This document shows, piece after piece, positions 8,527 through 17,367 of a stretch of 64,000 bases of DNA. Source of the stretch: Pseudomonas viridiflava (lineage in GTDB: Bacteria > Pseudomonadota > Gammaproteobacteria > Pseudomonadales > Pseudomonadaceae); the NCBI RefSeq assembly GCF_900589395.1, contig NZ_UUIS01000079.1:19305-83304 (forward strand), given 5' to 3'. A program made the position numbers and the translations under genes. Position 1 is the first letter of the stretch, and each line of letters starts with the position of its first letter. Under the pieces are notes generated by a model. The model was not told the DNA's origin and made no database searches. It saw only the letters and a program-made list of their open reading frames with translations.

Positions 8527-9360
8527 TTAGCGCGAAACGTCGAAGCCGAACAGCCTCGCCGGGTTAGTCAGAAGTATCCGGGTGCGTTCGTTCGGGTCCG
8601 GTAACAGCGCTTCGATGAAGGCGACCTGTCGGTCGTAGTCGGTCTGGTCTTCGAACTGGGTGTTGGGCCAGTCGCTGCCCCAGAGCAATCGTGCGATGCC
8701 GCCGCTCGCCTCGCGCACCTGCGCCAGAACCTGCCGCGCCTGCTCAAGGTTCGACTGGCTGCGGTAAGGGGCCGAGAGCTTGAGCCAGACGCGCTCGTGG
8801 GCCAGTAACCCGAGAAAGGCCTTGTGGTTGGGCTTCTCAGGCTCGATGCCTCCGGTGGGCAGGCCAAAGTGATCGATCACCACATCGGCACCACACGCCA
8901 GGATGTCCGGCACAATCAGGGCCACGTCATCGAGGGCGCGCTGAATCTCGACGTGCCAGCCTCGCCGGGCCAGTCGTGCGAACAGGTCGGTCCAGGCAGG
9001 GCCTGTGTAGTCGGCCAGGGCCTTGCCGATCAGATTAAGACGAATGCCCACCACGCCGGCCTCGGCCAACTCGTCCAGTTGCGCCTCGCTGACGCCTGCC
9101 TCGACCACGGCCACAGCCCGCAGCCGCTGTGGATAACGCCTTAACGCCTCAATCAGGTAGTGGTTATCGGTGCCGAGGAAACTCGGCTGGATCAGCACGC
9201 CGTACGCCAGGCCATGGCGATCAAGGTGCTTGAGGTAGTCCTCGACCAATGCATCGTAGTGAGGGCTGTAGCGGCGTCCGGGCACCATCGGCAAATCCTG
9301 GCGGAAGATGTGCGCGTGCGTGTCCACGCCTTGCAGGCAGGGCGACAGGGAAAGCGTCAT
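8527..9360 (-). CDS. Amidohydrolase family protein (2-pyrone-4,6-dicarboxylate lactonase-like)
   Basis: A 277-residue TIM-barrel metal-dependent hydrolase of the amidohydrolase-2 type. Visible landmarks are the N-terminal HxH motif in GVDTHAHIF, a strand with VVGIRLNLIG, VVIDHFGLP, and the final WGSDWPNTQ with the metal/catalytic aspartate. The closest family I recognise is the LigI-like lactonases, which open cyclic di- and tricarboxylate lactones. The downstream MatC-like carrier and the divergent GntR regulator suggest a small pathway for uptake and hydrolysis of an organic acid or lactone. Cytoplasmic, no signal peptide. Substrate not determined. Confidence 0.85.
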   Translation of the reverse strand: MTLSLSPCLQGVDTHAHIFRQDLPMVPGRRYSPHYDALVEDYLKHLDRHGLAYGVLIQPSFLGTDNHYLIEALRRYPQRLRAVAVVEAGVSEAQLDELAEAGVVGIRLNLIGKALADYTGPAWTDLFARLARRGWHVEIQRALDDVALIVPDILACGADVVIDHFGLPTGGIEPEKPNHKAFLGLLAHERVWLKLSAPYRSQSNLEQARQVLAQVREASGGIARLLWGSDWPNTQFEDQTDYDRQVAFIEALLPDPNERTRILLTNPARLFGFDVSR

Positions 9361-9448
9361 AAGCAGAAACCGTGATTTGTTGTTGCCGTGACAAGGCCTG
9401 CCAACAGCGGTCAGGCCGGGAAACGAGCTAAATTGTAGGGCTGTGCAG

Positions 9449-9464
9449 ATTCATATATATGAAT
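9449..9464. promoter_or_regulatory. Perfect 16-bp palindrome, probable GntR operator
   Basis: ATTCATATATATGAAT is a perfect palindrome midway in the 191-bp gap between the divergent amidohydrolase and GntR genes. Its position and AT-rich symmetry suit a HutC-type GntR dimer. A looser partner, GTATGACCATAT, follows at 9465-9476. Confidence 0.6.
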
Positions 9465-9551
9465 GTATGACCATATCTTTAGTGCTCGATACCTGTCAAT
9501 CAATGCCGCAGTGATAAAGTGCACCGGCATCGGATAAGGACTGATCAAGAA

Positions 9552-10289
9552 ATGAACACATCAACGCTGGGATACGACGAGCGGCTGCCGCTGTATCAGC
9601 GCCTCAGAGAAGAAATGCTGGCCAAGATTGCGGCCCGTGAATGGACCCCTGATTCCCCTATTCCCACGGAAGCGGAGCTGACCCGGCATTACGGCGTGGC
9701 CATCGGCACGGTGCGCAAGGCCGTCGATACGCTGGTCAACGAAGGGCTGCTGTTGCGCAGCCAGGGCCGTGGCACCTTTGTGCGCCGTCCGAACTTCGAG
9801 ACTTCGCTGGCGCGTTTCTTTCGCCAGGTGAATGCCGGCGGCGGACGTGAAATCCCCACCAGCCGTATCCTCAGCAAAGCCTTGCAGGCCCCGTCGAAGG
9901 CGGTGGCCGATGCGTTGGCGCTGAGCGAGGGTGAACAGGTCGTGTACATGGAGCGCTTGCGCAGGGTCGAAGGCCGCGTGTTGTTTCATGAGCAAATCTG
10001 GCTGTCCGCCAGCCGCTTCGGGGCCTTGATGGAAATCGACTCGGCAAGCTTCGGCGAACTGCTCTATCCGCTTTATGAACAGCAGTGCGGGCAATGCATC
10101 GCCTCAGCCAAAGAAACCCTTACCGTCGGCGCGGCCGATCAAGCCATGGCCGAAACCCTGTCGATCGAGGCCGGTGCGCCGGTGGTCAACATCGAGCGTA
10201 CAGCACTGGGCTATGACCGATCCCCTCTGGAGTTCCGCCTGTCACGCGCCGCAGCCGACGGGTTCCGTTACCAGATCGAGATTTCCTGA
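9552..10289 (+). CDS. GntR family transcriptional regulator with UTRA domain (HutC subfamily)
   Basis: A winged-helix DNA-binding domain (about residues 8-75: LYQRLREEMLAKIAAREW, LPTEAELTRHYGVAIGTVRKAVDTL-like, GTFVRRP) is followed by a UTRA ligand-binding domain to residue 245 (EGEQVVYMERLRRV, FGELLYPLYEQ, VVNIERTALGYDRSPLEF). The ATG at 9552 is preferred over a GTG at 9519, because AAGGA lies 11 bases before the ATG and the extra residues look uncoded. It is divergent from the amidohydrolase/carrier operon and probably represses it, with a pathway organic acid as inducer. 245 residues is normal for the family. Confidence 0.9.
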   Translation: MNTSTLGYDERLPLYQRLREEMLAKIAAREWTPDSPIPTEAELTRHYGVAIGTVRKAVDTLVNEGLLLRSQGRGTFVRRPNFETSLARFFRQVNAGGGREIPTSRILSKALQAPSKAVADALALSEGEQVVYMERLRRVEGRVLFHEQIWLSASRFGALMEIDSASFGELLYPLYEQQCGQCIASAKETLTVGAADQAMAETLSIEAGAPVVNIERTALGYDRSPLEFRLSRAAADGFRYQIEIS

Positions 10290-10325
10290 GGTTCAAAAGG
10301 GTCATGCCAGGCTGCAACCAGACCT

Positions 10326-10450
10326 GTAGGAGCCCGCTTGCCGGCGACCGAGTGCGCTAGCGCTCGAAAAATTTCGGAAACGCTGAAAATTTACGACTGC
10401 TGACGCAGCCGGTCGCCGGCAAGACGGATGGCCGCCCCCCGCGCGCCTAC
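10326..10450. repeat. Long imperfect palindrome, family 2 (copy b)
   Basis: GTAGGAGCCCGCTTGCCGGC on the left faces GCCGGTCGCCGGCAAG and a terminal CCTAC on the right. The core has GAGTGCGCTAGCGCTCG and then AATTTACGACTGCTGACGC. Between the convergent GntR and NIPSNAP genes. Confidence 0.65.
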
Positions 10451-10472
10451 AGGCTTGATGCCGTACCGGGCT

Positions 10473-10778
10473 TCACTCGAACACCGGCCGCATGAAGCTG
10501 CGCTCGTAACTCACAATGAATTTCAGCTCATTGGCCTCGTTCATCAACCGCAGGCATTCAGGGTCTTGCGCCGCGTCCTGCCGGTAGCGCTCGTAATCGG
10601 CCAGGCTGGCAAAGCTGAACGAGCAATAGGAAATGTTGTTGGCGCCTTCCGAGGGCATGAGGTAGCCGTGGTGCTGGCCGCCAAAGCGCCTCACCAGGCC
10701 GATCCATTGACGCGCGTAGCGTTCGAAGGCCGGCAGCTGGTAGGGGTCGATGACGTATTTGAGGTGGCAGGTAATCAC
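10473..10778 (-). CDS. NIPSNAP family protein
   Basis: A 101-residue ferredoxin-like (dimeric alpha/beta barrel) protein. LKYVIDPYQLPAFERYARQW, GYLMPSEGANNISYCSFSF and the final SYERSFMRP are typical of small bacterial NIPSNAP proteins, whose function is poorly known. GTG start with AAAGGAC 9 bases upstream. Single gene. Confidence 0.85.
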   Translation of the reverse strand: MITCHLKYVIDPYQLPAFERYARQWIGLVRRFGGQHHGYLMPSEGANNISYCSFSFASLADYERYRQDAAQDPECLRLMNEANELKFIVSYERSFMRPVFE

Positions 10779-10941
10779 GGGGTCCGTCCTTTGGGTTGGG
10801 GCACAGTAAAAATGTACCGCCTTGTATACGCCAGCCGGCTGTTGCCAGACAAGGGCCAGCCTGAAGCGCTGCGAAGTCAGTGAACCCTGTGGCGCGGTTC
10901 AGTAACATGCCCACCCTCTCCATTGTTCAAGGAAACAGGGC

Positions 10942-11643
10942 GTGAAGAACCAAGCACCTGGCGGGCAATCCGCCGCCTGCACAGACGCCTATTCCTGGCG
11001 GCGTCGTATCGCGATGCTCTTGCTGGCAATCGCTTCAGGCCTGGCGACTCAAGCAGTGCTGATGACGATCGTTGGCGCCAGTGGCTGGACCGGGCTGCAG
11101 CTCTTGATGATCGGCAGTGTCCAGGCAACCGTGCTTCTGGCCGTAGCCATATTCGAGCGTCGCCATAGCGGTGGCGTGCGTGCCGTCATGGGCCATGACG
11201 TGGCCGCAACGCTCAAGCGGTGTTTTCCCTGGCTGGTGGTCAGTCTGTTGCTGTGCACGGGCCTGGACTTTGCGCTTGGGTATAAGTCTGAACCGTTGGT
11301 GACGACGCACGGGTTGAAGGCTTCGATGGCGCAAAGGGTGCTGATATTTACCCTGGTGCTCACCGTTCTCCCGCTGATCGAGGAGTTGCTGTACCGGCAC
11401 TTTCTGATCCGATTGTTCCCGGTCGAGCAGCGCGTCTGGCGGTATGCGGCGATCCTGGCGACCAGCGCCCTTTACCTCTTTGTCCACCAGCATCAGCCCC
11501 ATTGGACAGGCGTGCTGCTGTTCAGCCTGATCGCGGTCATCCTGGCATACGCCCGGATACGCAGCGCAGGTCTGCTGGCGCCCGTGCTGCTGCACAGCTC
11601 GGTGCTCGCCATGGGCATGGTGCGGGGGCTGCTTGTGTATTGA
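10942..11643 (+). CDS. CPBP family intramembrane glutamic endopeptidase
   Basis: A 233-residue membrane protein with about 6 hydrophobic segments. The catalytic EExxxR motif is at 147-152 (IEELLYRHFL) and the second motif histidine at about 182 (LYLFVHQHQPHW); LLAPVLLHSS near the end is motif 3. The family (Abi, CAAX-like proteases) includes Rce1 relatives and bacteriocin self-immunity proteins. No bacteriocin gene is near, so a maturation or immunity role cannot be assigned. GTG start with AAGGAA 7 bases upstream. Confidence 0.85.
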   Translation: MKNQAPGGQSAACTDAYSWRRRIAMLLLAIASGLATQAVLMTIVGASGWTGLQLLMIGSVQATVLLAVAIFERRHSGGVRAVMGHDVAATLKRCFPWLVVSLLLCTGLDFALGYKSEPLVTTHGLKASMAQRVLIFTLVLTVLPLIEELLYRHFLIRLFPVEQRVWRYAAILATSALYLFVHQHQPHWTGVLLFSLIAVILAYARIRSAGLLAPVLLHSSVLAMGMVRGLLVY

Positions 11644-11716
11644 GGACCGGGGCATCGGGTGTGGCAAAGCCAGGCGCCCGGTGAAAAGCGGCAGGTCTGG
11701 CTTGGCCCCCGGCGCT

Positions 11717-11935
11717 TCAGCCTTTGTTGGCGTTCAGCTTGCGCAGCTCTTCATACGTCGCCGACTGGACGAACCAGAAACCGGAAATGATGCACCAGAC
11801 CAGGGTGCCGACCACGAAAACGCCCAAGGCTGGCAGAAATCCACTGGTGAACAGGGAGATAACAGCGACAAGCCAGATGACGGCCAAAGAAACGTAGAGA
11901 ACGATGTTGTTGACGCTGATGACAAAATCTTTCAT
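11717..11935 (-). CDS. Small inner-membrane protein, unknown function
   Basis: 72 residues: two hydrophobic helices (about 8-30 and 33-54) and a charged tail ending in YEELRKLNANKG. ATG at 11935. I do not recognise a named family. The codon pattern and the clean two-helix profile support a real gene. It shares a strand with the SUFU-like gene upstream, but 155 bp and a hairpin separate them. Confidence 0.6.
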   Translation of the reverse strand: MKDFVISVNNIVLYVSLAVIWLVAVISLFTSGFLPALGVFVVGTLVWCIISGFWFVQSATYEELRKLNANKG

Positions 11936-11994
11936 GCGGCTTATTCCTTGCGGGCTTTCAGGAGTTGCCCCTCCTGGGGCGCGCGCATGCTATC

Positions 11995-12015
11995 ACATTG
12001 CCGTTATGGCAATGT
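11995..12015. promoter_or_regulatory. Perfect inverted repeat ACATTGCC-N5-GGCAATGT
   Basis: Eight-base arms with a 5-base loop, between the end of the SUFU-like gene and the start of the small membrane protein gene. No T tract follows, so an operator or an mRNA hairpin is as likely as a terminator. Confidence 0.45.
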
Positions 12016-12090
12016 TCATAACCCAGGCGATGCCGCAGGGTCCGCATTGGGGCACTGCACGTTGAAGTGCGATGCTCAAGCCAGGCAACA

Positions 12091-12930
12091 TCAAACGACA
12101 CTGGCACGATGCAGGCAGCTCCTGTGTCCGATGCCCGCCGCCCTCAGGCGGTTCACCAGGTCTTCGCGGGCTTCTCGCCCGCCCGCACGCACGTATTCAA
12201 GCTCCGACGCGGTGATCAGTACGATCGGTACCAGCCTGACTGGCGATAAGGGCATGTCATTCAATAAGGTCGGGAAATCCGGTTCAGGGGCGCCCAGCAA
12301 GACGCCGATGGCGTCGTCATCGGTCACGAAATGTGCAGGCAGTTGATCGCTCAGGTGGTGCGACTGGCTGAACCCTGGAATTTCCAGCGACAGCGCCCCG
12401 TGCAGGTCAAGTTGAGAGGTGATGCCGCCAGCGCCGGCCACGGTCCCGGCAACGTTCTCCACCAGTTCAAAGACCCAACTGCGCTTCAACGGATCGACTT
12501 CGCCCACCGCGCCACGGGCATGCTCGGGGATATCGGCGGTTTCCACGAACAACTCCATCTCGAAACCATTGCCCATGCCTTCAGTGTCGTCGAACGGGTC
12601 TGACAAGCCTTCGGTGGCCATGATGACGCTGGTGCCACGGCGAATCACGCGGTAGGCCTGGCGGGTCGAGGGCCAGTAAGGGCCACCCGAAAGGCTCGGG
12701 CTGATCAGGTAGGAAAGGACATCCTGCTCGACGCTGCCGACCGCGCTCCAGTGACGATCCAGGCACGCGGCACTGGCGTTCCGGGCGGCCTGGTTGGCCG
12801 CTTCAGCCTCATCCGCCGGATTGCCAGGCGTCACCGGCTCGTGGTGATCGGGGGATGGCGCTGTGGGCTGGGCGTTCTGCTGGCTGGAAGGACTTTTGAA
12901 TGAACCGAAAAGCTTCTTGAGGAAATTCAC
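12091..12930 (-). CDS. Suppressor-of-fused (SUFU)-like domain protein
   Basis: 279 residues with a GTG start; AAGGAA lies upstream. The N-terminus is amphipathic and Pro/Ala/Gln-rich (1-70). From about residue 80 the pattern suits a bacterial SUFU-like domain: YRVIRRGTSVIMATEGLSDPF, GFEMELFVETADIP, SWVFELVENVA, and the closing LVPIVLITASELEYVRAGGREA followed by VNRLRAAG. In bacteria SUFU-like domains are common immunity proteins of polymorphic toxin systems, but no toxin gene is adjacent here. Assignment is by pattern only. Confidence 0.6.
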   Translation of the reverse strand: MNFLKKLFGSFKSPSSQQNAQPTAPSPDHHEPVTPGNPADEAEAANQAARNASAACLDRHWSAVGSVEQDVLSYLISPSLSGGPYWPSTRQAYRVIRRGTSVIMATEGLSDPFDDTEGMGNGFEMELFVETADIPEHARGAVGEVDPLKRSWVFELVENVAGTVAGAGGITSQLDLHGALSLEIPGFSQSHHLSDQLPAHFVTDDDAIGVLLGAPEPDFPTLLNDMPLSPVRLVPIVLITASELEYVRAGGREAREDLVNRLRAAGIGHRSCLHRASVV

Positions 12931-13191
12931 AGGCGTTCCTTGCAGGGGCTGGCGTTGGTATGCGGGCCTGGATTATGAAACGTAAAAGCCTGTTTTGTTC
13001 CTGAGCCACCCGTGGCTGGCAGGTGCAAGGGTCATCCACCGCTGACGGCCCGGCATGCATCTGTGTTCGAATTTCCACAACCGGCAACGGTCTACCACTC
13101 GCCGCGCCCACCGCAGACAGGCGGTCTATCCAAAGCCCGGGCCCGGCCGATAAGGCGACAGCGAATTGCCACTCACCCCTCGCCGTGAAGT

Positions 13192-14151
13192 ATGACCATG
13201 AACACTCGATCCGATGCTGTAGATCTGCAGTCCTTGCTGGACTCGATCCAGGAATTCATCGTCGTCAAAGACGGTCAGGGGCGCTGGCTCTTTTGCAACG
13301 AAACGGCGCTCAAAGCCTATGGGCTCGATGGCTTCGACTACATCGGCATCACCGATGAAGAGTTGATCATCGTCCGGCCTGTGTACGCCGACGGTTTTCG
13401 CTACAACATCGAGACCGACACATTGGCCTGGCAAAACGGGCACGCGACGATGGTCGAAAAATCGTTCATGGGCCTGGACGGGCGCATCAACACATGGGAG
13501 GTGATCAAGACGCCCCATTTCGACAGCGCCGGCAATCGCCACCGCCTGGTCATCGTCAGCCGCAATATCACCGAGCGCAAGCTGGCCGAAGAGGCGCTCA
13601 AAGTCAGTGAGAACCGTCTGCGGCAGCTCGCCTTCGTCGATGCGCTGACAGGCATCCCCAACCGGCGCGGCATCATGGACATGATTTCGCAACGGCTGGC
13701 CTTGATCGACGCGTCTGCCGGCCGTCATGCGGGCACGGCGCTGCTTTATCTCGACCTGGACAATTTCAAGCGCATCAATGATCAGCTCGGCCACGCCGTG
13801 GGTGATGAACTGCTGGTCGCCTTCGCGCGCAGGACGCGCCATGCCCTGCGCGACACGGACCTGTTCGGACGAATCGGCGGGGATGAATTCATCATTCTTC
13901 TGGCGTGCGCCCGGCGCGAGCAGGCCACGAACATTGCGCTGCGGCTCTGTGAAGCCTTGCAGCATCCCTGGGCCATCAAGGACCTGCAGATCAAGACGTC
14001 GTCGTCCATTGGCGTGGCGTTCTATCCCGAAGCCGGGTCAGACGTGCACACCTTGAAGCGCCGGGCGGATGAAGCGCTGTACCAGGCCAAGGCCGCCGGT
14101 CGCGCGCAGGTCAATGTCTACAGTCCCCAGGGCCTGGCAACACAGCGTTGA
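13192..14151 (+). CDS. Diguanylate cyclase with N-terminal PAS domain
   Basis: 319 residues. A PAS sensor (about 12-130, ending in VSRNITERK) leads through a helix to a GGDEF domain (about 145-310). The active-site motif is intact, GGDEF at 229-233, so it should make cyclic di-GMP from two GTP. An inhibitory-site RxxD is present at 220-223 (RDTD), five residues before GGDEF, which predicts product inhibition. No membrane segment: cytoplasmic. Start chosen at ATG 13192; a second ATG two codons later is equally possible. Single gene, convergent with the siderophore receptor. Confidence 0.93.
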   Translation: MTMNTRSDAVDLQSLLDSIQEFIVVKDGQGRWLFCNETALKAYGLDGFDYIGITDEELIIVRPVYADGFRYNIETDTLAWQNGHATMVEKSFMGLDGRINTWEVIKTPHFDSAGNRHRLVIVSRNITERKLAEEALKVSENRLRQLAFVDALTGIPNRRGIMDMISQRLALIDASAGRHAGTALLYLDLDNFKRINDQLGHAVGDELLVAFARRTRHALRDTDLFGRIGGDEFIILLACARREQATNIALRLCEALQHPWAIKDLQIKTSSSIGVAFYPEAGSDVHTLKRRADEALYQAKAAGRAQVNVYSPQGLATQR

Positions 14152-14174
14152 GGGCGTGTGAACGCCGATACGCA

Positions 14175-14196
14175 CAGCGCCCGTGTCGGGGCGCTG
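14175..14196. terminator. Hairpin between convergent cyclase and receptor genes
   Basis: CAGCGCCC and GGGCGCTG arms around a 6-base loop in the 63-bp gap. There is no clear T tract, so termination efficiency is uncertain. Confidence 0.5.
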
Positions 14197-14214
14197 GCGG
14201 GCGGGTCGTCCGGC

Positions 14215-16677
14215 TCAGAACTGGTAGCTGAGCGTTGCACTCACGTTGCGCTCCTCACCCACATAGCAATAGCTCAGGCTGGCACACGAGGCCACGTAGG
14301 ACTCGTTCGTGAGGTTGTTGGCTTTGACCCGCACATCCACGCCCTTGAGCCCCACCTTGCCCAGGTCGTAACCGACCGAGGCGTCATACAGCGTATAGGA
14401 CGGCACTTTCAGGGTGTTCTCGGCATCGGCCCAGCTTGAGCCCACGTAACGCACACCCGCGCCGAGGCGCAGGCCATCGAGCGCGCCGCTGTCGAACGCG
14501 TAGTCTCCCCAGAGCGCGGCCATGTGCTTCGCAGCCTGGGTCGGCGAGTGGCCTTTGTTCTCGATGAGGTTGTCAGAGGTGCTGAGGGTGCTGGGCATGG
14601 ACTTCGAATACTCGATGTCGGTCAGGGTGTAGCTGCCCAAGAGTTTGAACTGTTCGTTCACCTGCAAGTGCGCCTCGAGCTCCAGCCCTTGTGAACGTAC
14701 CGCGCCGATGGGGCGATAGAAGTTCTCCTGAGGCAGCTTGGACGCCAGGTTTTCCTGGTCGATACGAAACACCGAGGCAGTGAACAGATCATCCGTGCCG
14801 GGCGGCTGATATTTGAGACCGGCCTCCCACTGCTTGCCGTCGGTAGGCGCCAGCGGATTGCCCGCGCTGTCGGAATACGAGTTCGGATTGAAGGACTCCG
14901 AATAGCTCAGGTAAGGCGCGAGGCCGTTGTCGAACAGGTACAGCACGCCCGCGCGGCCGGTGGTCTTGGTGCGCTTGTCCTGGCGCTCGGTGCCTTTGGG
15001 CCTGCCGGCCTCGGCCAGGCGGTTTTCATCCGAAGTCTCGACCCAGTCGTGGCGCACACCCAGCGAGAAGCGCCACTGGTTCCACTCGATCAGGTCCTGG
15101 GCATAGACGCCTGTCTGCTCCAGGCGGCGCAGGTAACGGGTGGGATCGTAATAAGTGATCGCCGCATTGCCATACTCCGGATCGAAGCCGTTCAATGACG
15201 TCACTGCGCCGCTGGTCCAGTCCACGACGGTCTTGCGCCGCTGATAGTCGGCGCCGAACAGCAGCGTGTGCCGGGCATTGCCGGTGAAGAAGTCGGCCTG
15301 CAGCATGTTGTCGATGATGAAGGCATGCAAACGCTCATCGCCGCCTGAGTAATAGCGATTCAGTTCGTTGCTGGTTGGCGTCGTCCAGCCGTAGCCGTAG
15401 ACCTGATCAAGCTCGACGTCCGATTCCTGATAGCGGAAGTTCTGCCGGGCCGTGAAGACCTCGTTGAAGCGATGTTCGAACTGATAGCTGAAAGCCTGCT
15501 GGTCACGACTGAAACTATCGACACCGGGCTCGCCATCGAAAAAGTGCTCGGAAATACGCCGGCCGTTGCGTTGGTGCAGGCTGCCATCGGCGGGCACGCC
15601 GCTGTGATAGCCGCCCTCGGGATCGCGCTGCAGATAAGCCTGCACTGTCAGCGAGGTGTCCTCGGAGAAGTCGATGCTGACGCTCGGCGCCAGCGCGTAG
15701 CGTTTTTCTTCGACATGATCGAACTGCGTGTCGGACCGGTCGACCAGGCCGGTCAGGCGATAGGCCACGCGCTTGTCGTCATCGACCGGCCCGCTGAAAT
15801 CGAAGCCCAGCCCGCGCTGGCCCCGGGTGCCGACAGTGGCCTGGATCTGGTGATAGGGCGTGTACAGCGGTTTCTTGCTGGTCAGCGCCACCAGGCCGCC
15901 AGGCGAGCTGCGTCCGTAAAGGACCGACGATGGCCCCTTGAGAATGTCGACCCGCTCAAGAAAATAGGGGTCCACTTGCATCGTGCTGTAGGTGCCGCTG
16001 TCGCCCATCGACTTGAGGCCGTCCAGGTAGATGTTATCCACAGAGCCGTCGTTGAAACCGCGCAGGGCCACGTAGTCGTAACGGTGAGTGGCGCCATAGG
16101 GATTGGTCAGCACGCCGGGGGTGTAGCGCATGGCCTGGGCGACGGTCTGGGCGCCTTGATCGTCCATTTGCTGACGCGTGACCACCGACACCGACTGGGA
16201 GGTTTCCAGCACGGCGGTGCTGGTCTTGGTGGCGATCTGGCTGTGGGTGGCGTTGTAGCCTTCGACGCTGCCCAGCGCGTTGCCCAGTGCAAAGCCGCGG
16301 ATGTCGGTCGTGGGCAGTGCCAAGGCTTCGCTTTGTACACGGGTGAGCACGTAACTGTTGCCATCCGGCGAGACCGCCTGCAGCGAGCTGCCACCCAACA
16401 GGATCGCCAAGGCCTGATCGACTGAATAGCTGCCCTGCAACCCCGGCGACTGCAGGCCGGCCGTCTGCGCCGGGATGGCCGACAAGGTGATGCCCGCTTG
16501 TCGTGCGAATTGATTCAAAGCCTCGCCCAGTGGCGCCGGGGCGATCGAGTAACTGCGCGCACTGGCAGTGACCACCGACGGATCCTGGGCCTGGGCCTGT
16601 ACAGGCATGAGCGCCACGCCCAAGGCAGTCGTCAGCGTGGCGAGGCGAATCGGGGTAGACATCAATTGCCGGATCAT
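14215..16677 (-). CDS. TonB-dependent siderophore receptor with signalling domain (FoxA/FhuA-like)
   Basis: About 820 residues. A signal peptide ends at MPVQAQAQ. A secretin/TonB N-terminal signalling domain follows (YSIAPAPLGEALNQFARQAG to GNSYVLT), then a plug (TSTAVLETSQSVSVVTRQQM, YDYVALRGFNDG, YLERVDILKGP-like, SVLYGRSSPGGLVALTSKKP) and a 22-strand barrel ending in the C-terminal phenylalanine (TLSYQF). The plug resembles FoxA/FhuA hydroxamate receptors; the ligand is inferred. The signalling domain should act on the FecR encoded upstream, which frees the FecI sigma factor. Start set at ATG 16677, as the longer frame starts with TTG. A 132-bp repeat array separates it from fecR. Confidence 0.92.
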   Translation of the reverse strand: MIRQLMSTPIRLATLTTALGVALMPVQAQAQDPSVVTASARSYSIAPAPLGEALNQFARQAGITLSAIPAQTAGLQSPGLQGSYSVDQALAILLGGSSLQAVSPDGNSYVLTRVQSEALALPTTDIRGFALGNALGSVEGYNATHSQIATKTSTAVLETSQSVSVVTRQQMDDQGAQTVAQAMRYTPGVLTNPYGATHRYDYVALRGFNDGSVDNIYLDGLKSMGDSGTYSTMQVDPYFLERVDILKGPSSVLYGRSSPGGLVALTSKKPLYTPYHQIQATVGTRGQRGLGFDFSGPVDDDKRVAYRLTGLVDRSDTQFDHVEEKRYALAPSVSIDFSEDTSLTVQAYLQRDPEGGYHSGVPADGSLHQRNGRRISEHFFDGEPGVDSFSRDQQAFSYQFEHRFNEVFTARQNFRYQESDVELDQVYGYGWTTPTSNELNRYYSGGDERLHAFIIDNMLQADFFTGNARHTLLFGADYQRRKTVVDWTSGAVTSLNGFDPEYGNAAITYYDPTRYLRRLEQTGVYAQDLIEWNQWRFSLGVRHDWVETSDENRLAEAGRPKGTERQDKRTKTTGRAGVLYLFDNGLAPYLSYSESFNPNSYSDSAGNPLAPTDGKQWEAGLKYQPPGTDDLFTASVFRIDQENLASKLPQENFYRPIGAVRSQGLELEAHLQVNEQFKLLGSYTLTDIEYSKSMPSTLSTSDNLIENKGHSPTQAAKHMAALWGDYAFDSGALDGLRLGAGVRYVGSSWADAENTLKVPSYTLYDASVGYDLGKVGLKGVDVRVKANNLTNESYVASCASLSYCYVGEERNVSATLSYQF

Positions 16678-16800
16678 TGGGGTTTCCGTGAGGCGGTTGA
16701 TCAAGAGGGTGGTCTCTCTTAGCCGGCCGAACCTGGAAAACCCGCCAAAAAGACCGCATCGAGCCAGGCACCCAGTACAGCAACAGCACAGACCCTACTG

Positions 16801-17340
16801 GCCTCATCGCCGGCAAGCCGCCTCCCACCGAATTGATGTCGCCCAGAATCTCGGGCCTGACACCGAGACTGTGGGAGGCGGCTTGCCGGCGATGGCGATG
16901 TGTCAGGCGCAGCAGGTGTATGGACCTTGCTGGCCTCATCGCCTGCAGAGCAGCCTCCCACCGAATTGATGTCGCCCGGGATTTCAGGCCTGACACCAGA
17001 CTGTGGGAGGCGGCTTGCCGGCGATGGCGATGTGTCAGGCGCAGCAGGTGTATGGACCTTGCCGGCCTCATCGCCTGCAGAGCAGCCTCCCACCGAATTG
17101 ATGTCGCCCAGAATCTCGGGCCTGACACCAGACTGTGGGAGGCGGCTTGCCGGCGATGGCTATGTGTCAGGCACAGCAGGTGTATGGACCTTGCCGGCCT
17201 CATCGCCTGCAAGCCCCTTCCCACCGAATTGATGTCGCCCGGGATTTCGGGCCTGACACCAGACTGTGGGAGGCGGCTTGCCGGCGATGGCGATGTGTCA
17301 GGCACAGCAGGTGTATGGGCCTTGCTGGCCTCATCGCCGG
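16801..17340. repeat. Tandem array of four 132-bp REP-pair units (array A)
   Basis: The marker GCCTCATCG recurs at 16801, 16933, 17065, 17197 and 17328, a period of 132, 132, 132 and 131 bp. Each unit contains an inverted pair, CAGCCTCCCACCG and TGTGGGAGGCGGCTTGCC, joined by ATTGATGTCGCCC and CGGGCCTGACACCAGAC, and ends with GTGTCAGGC and CAGCAGGTGTATGG. Copies differ by few bases, which points to recent amplification or homogenisation. No unique spacers, so it is not CRISPR. Confidence 0.9.
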
Positions 17341-17367
17341 ACCGTCCGGGGCAGCGCGTCCTGCAAA

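Noticed and set aside
16801..17340. CRISPR array
   Set aside because: The units are continuous 132-bp repeats with no unique spacers and no cas genes; the same holds for 54426-54912.
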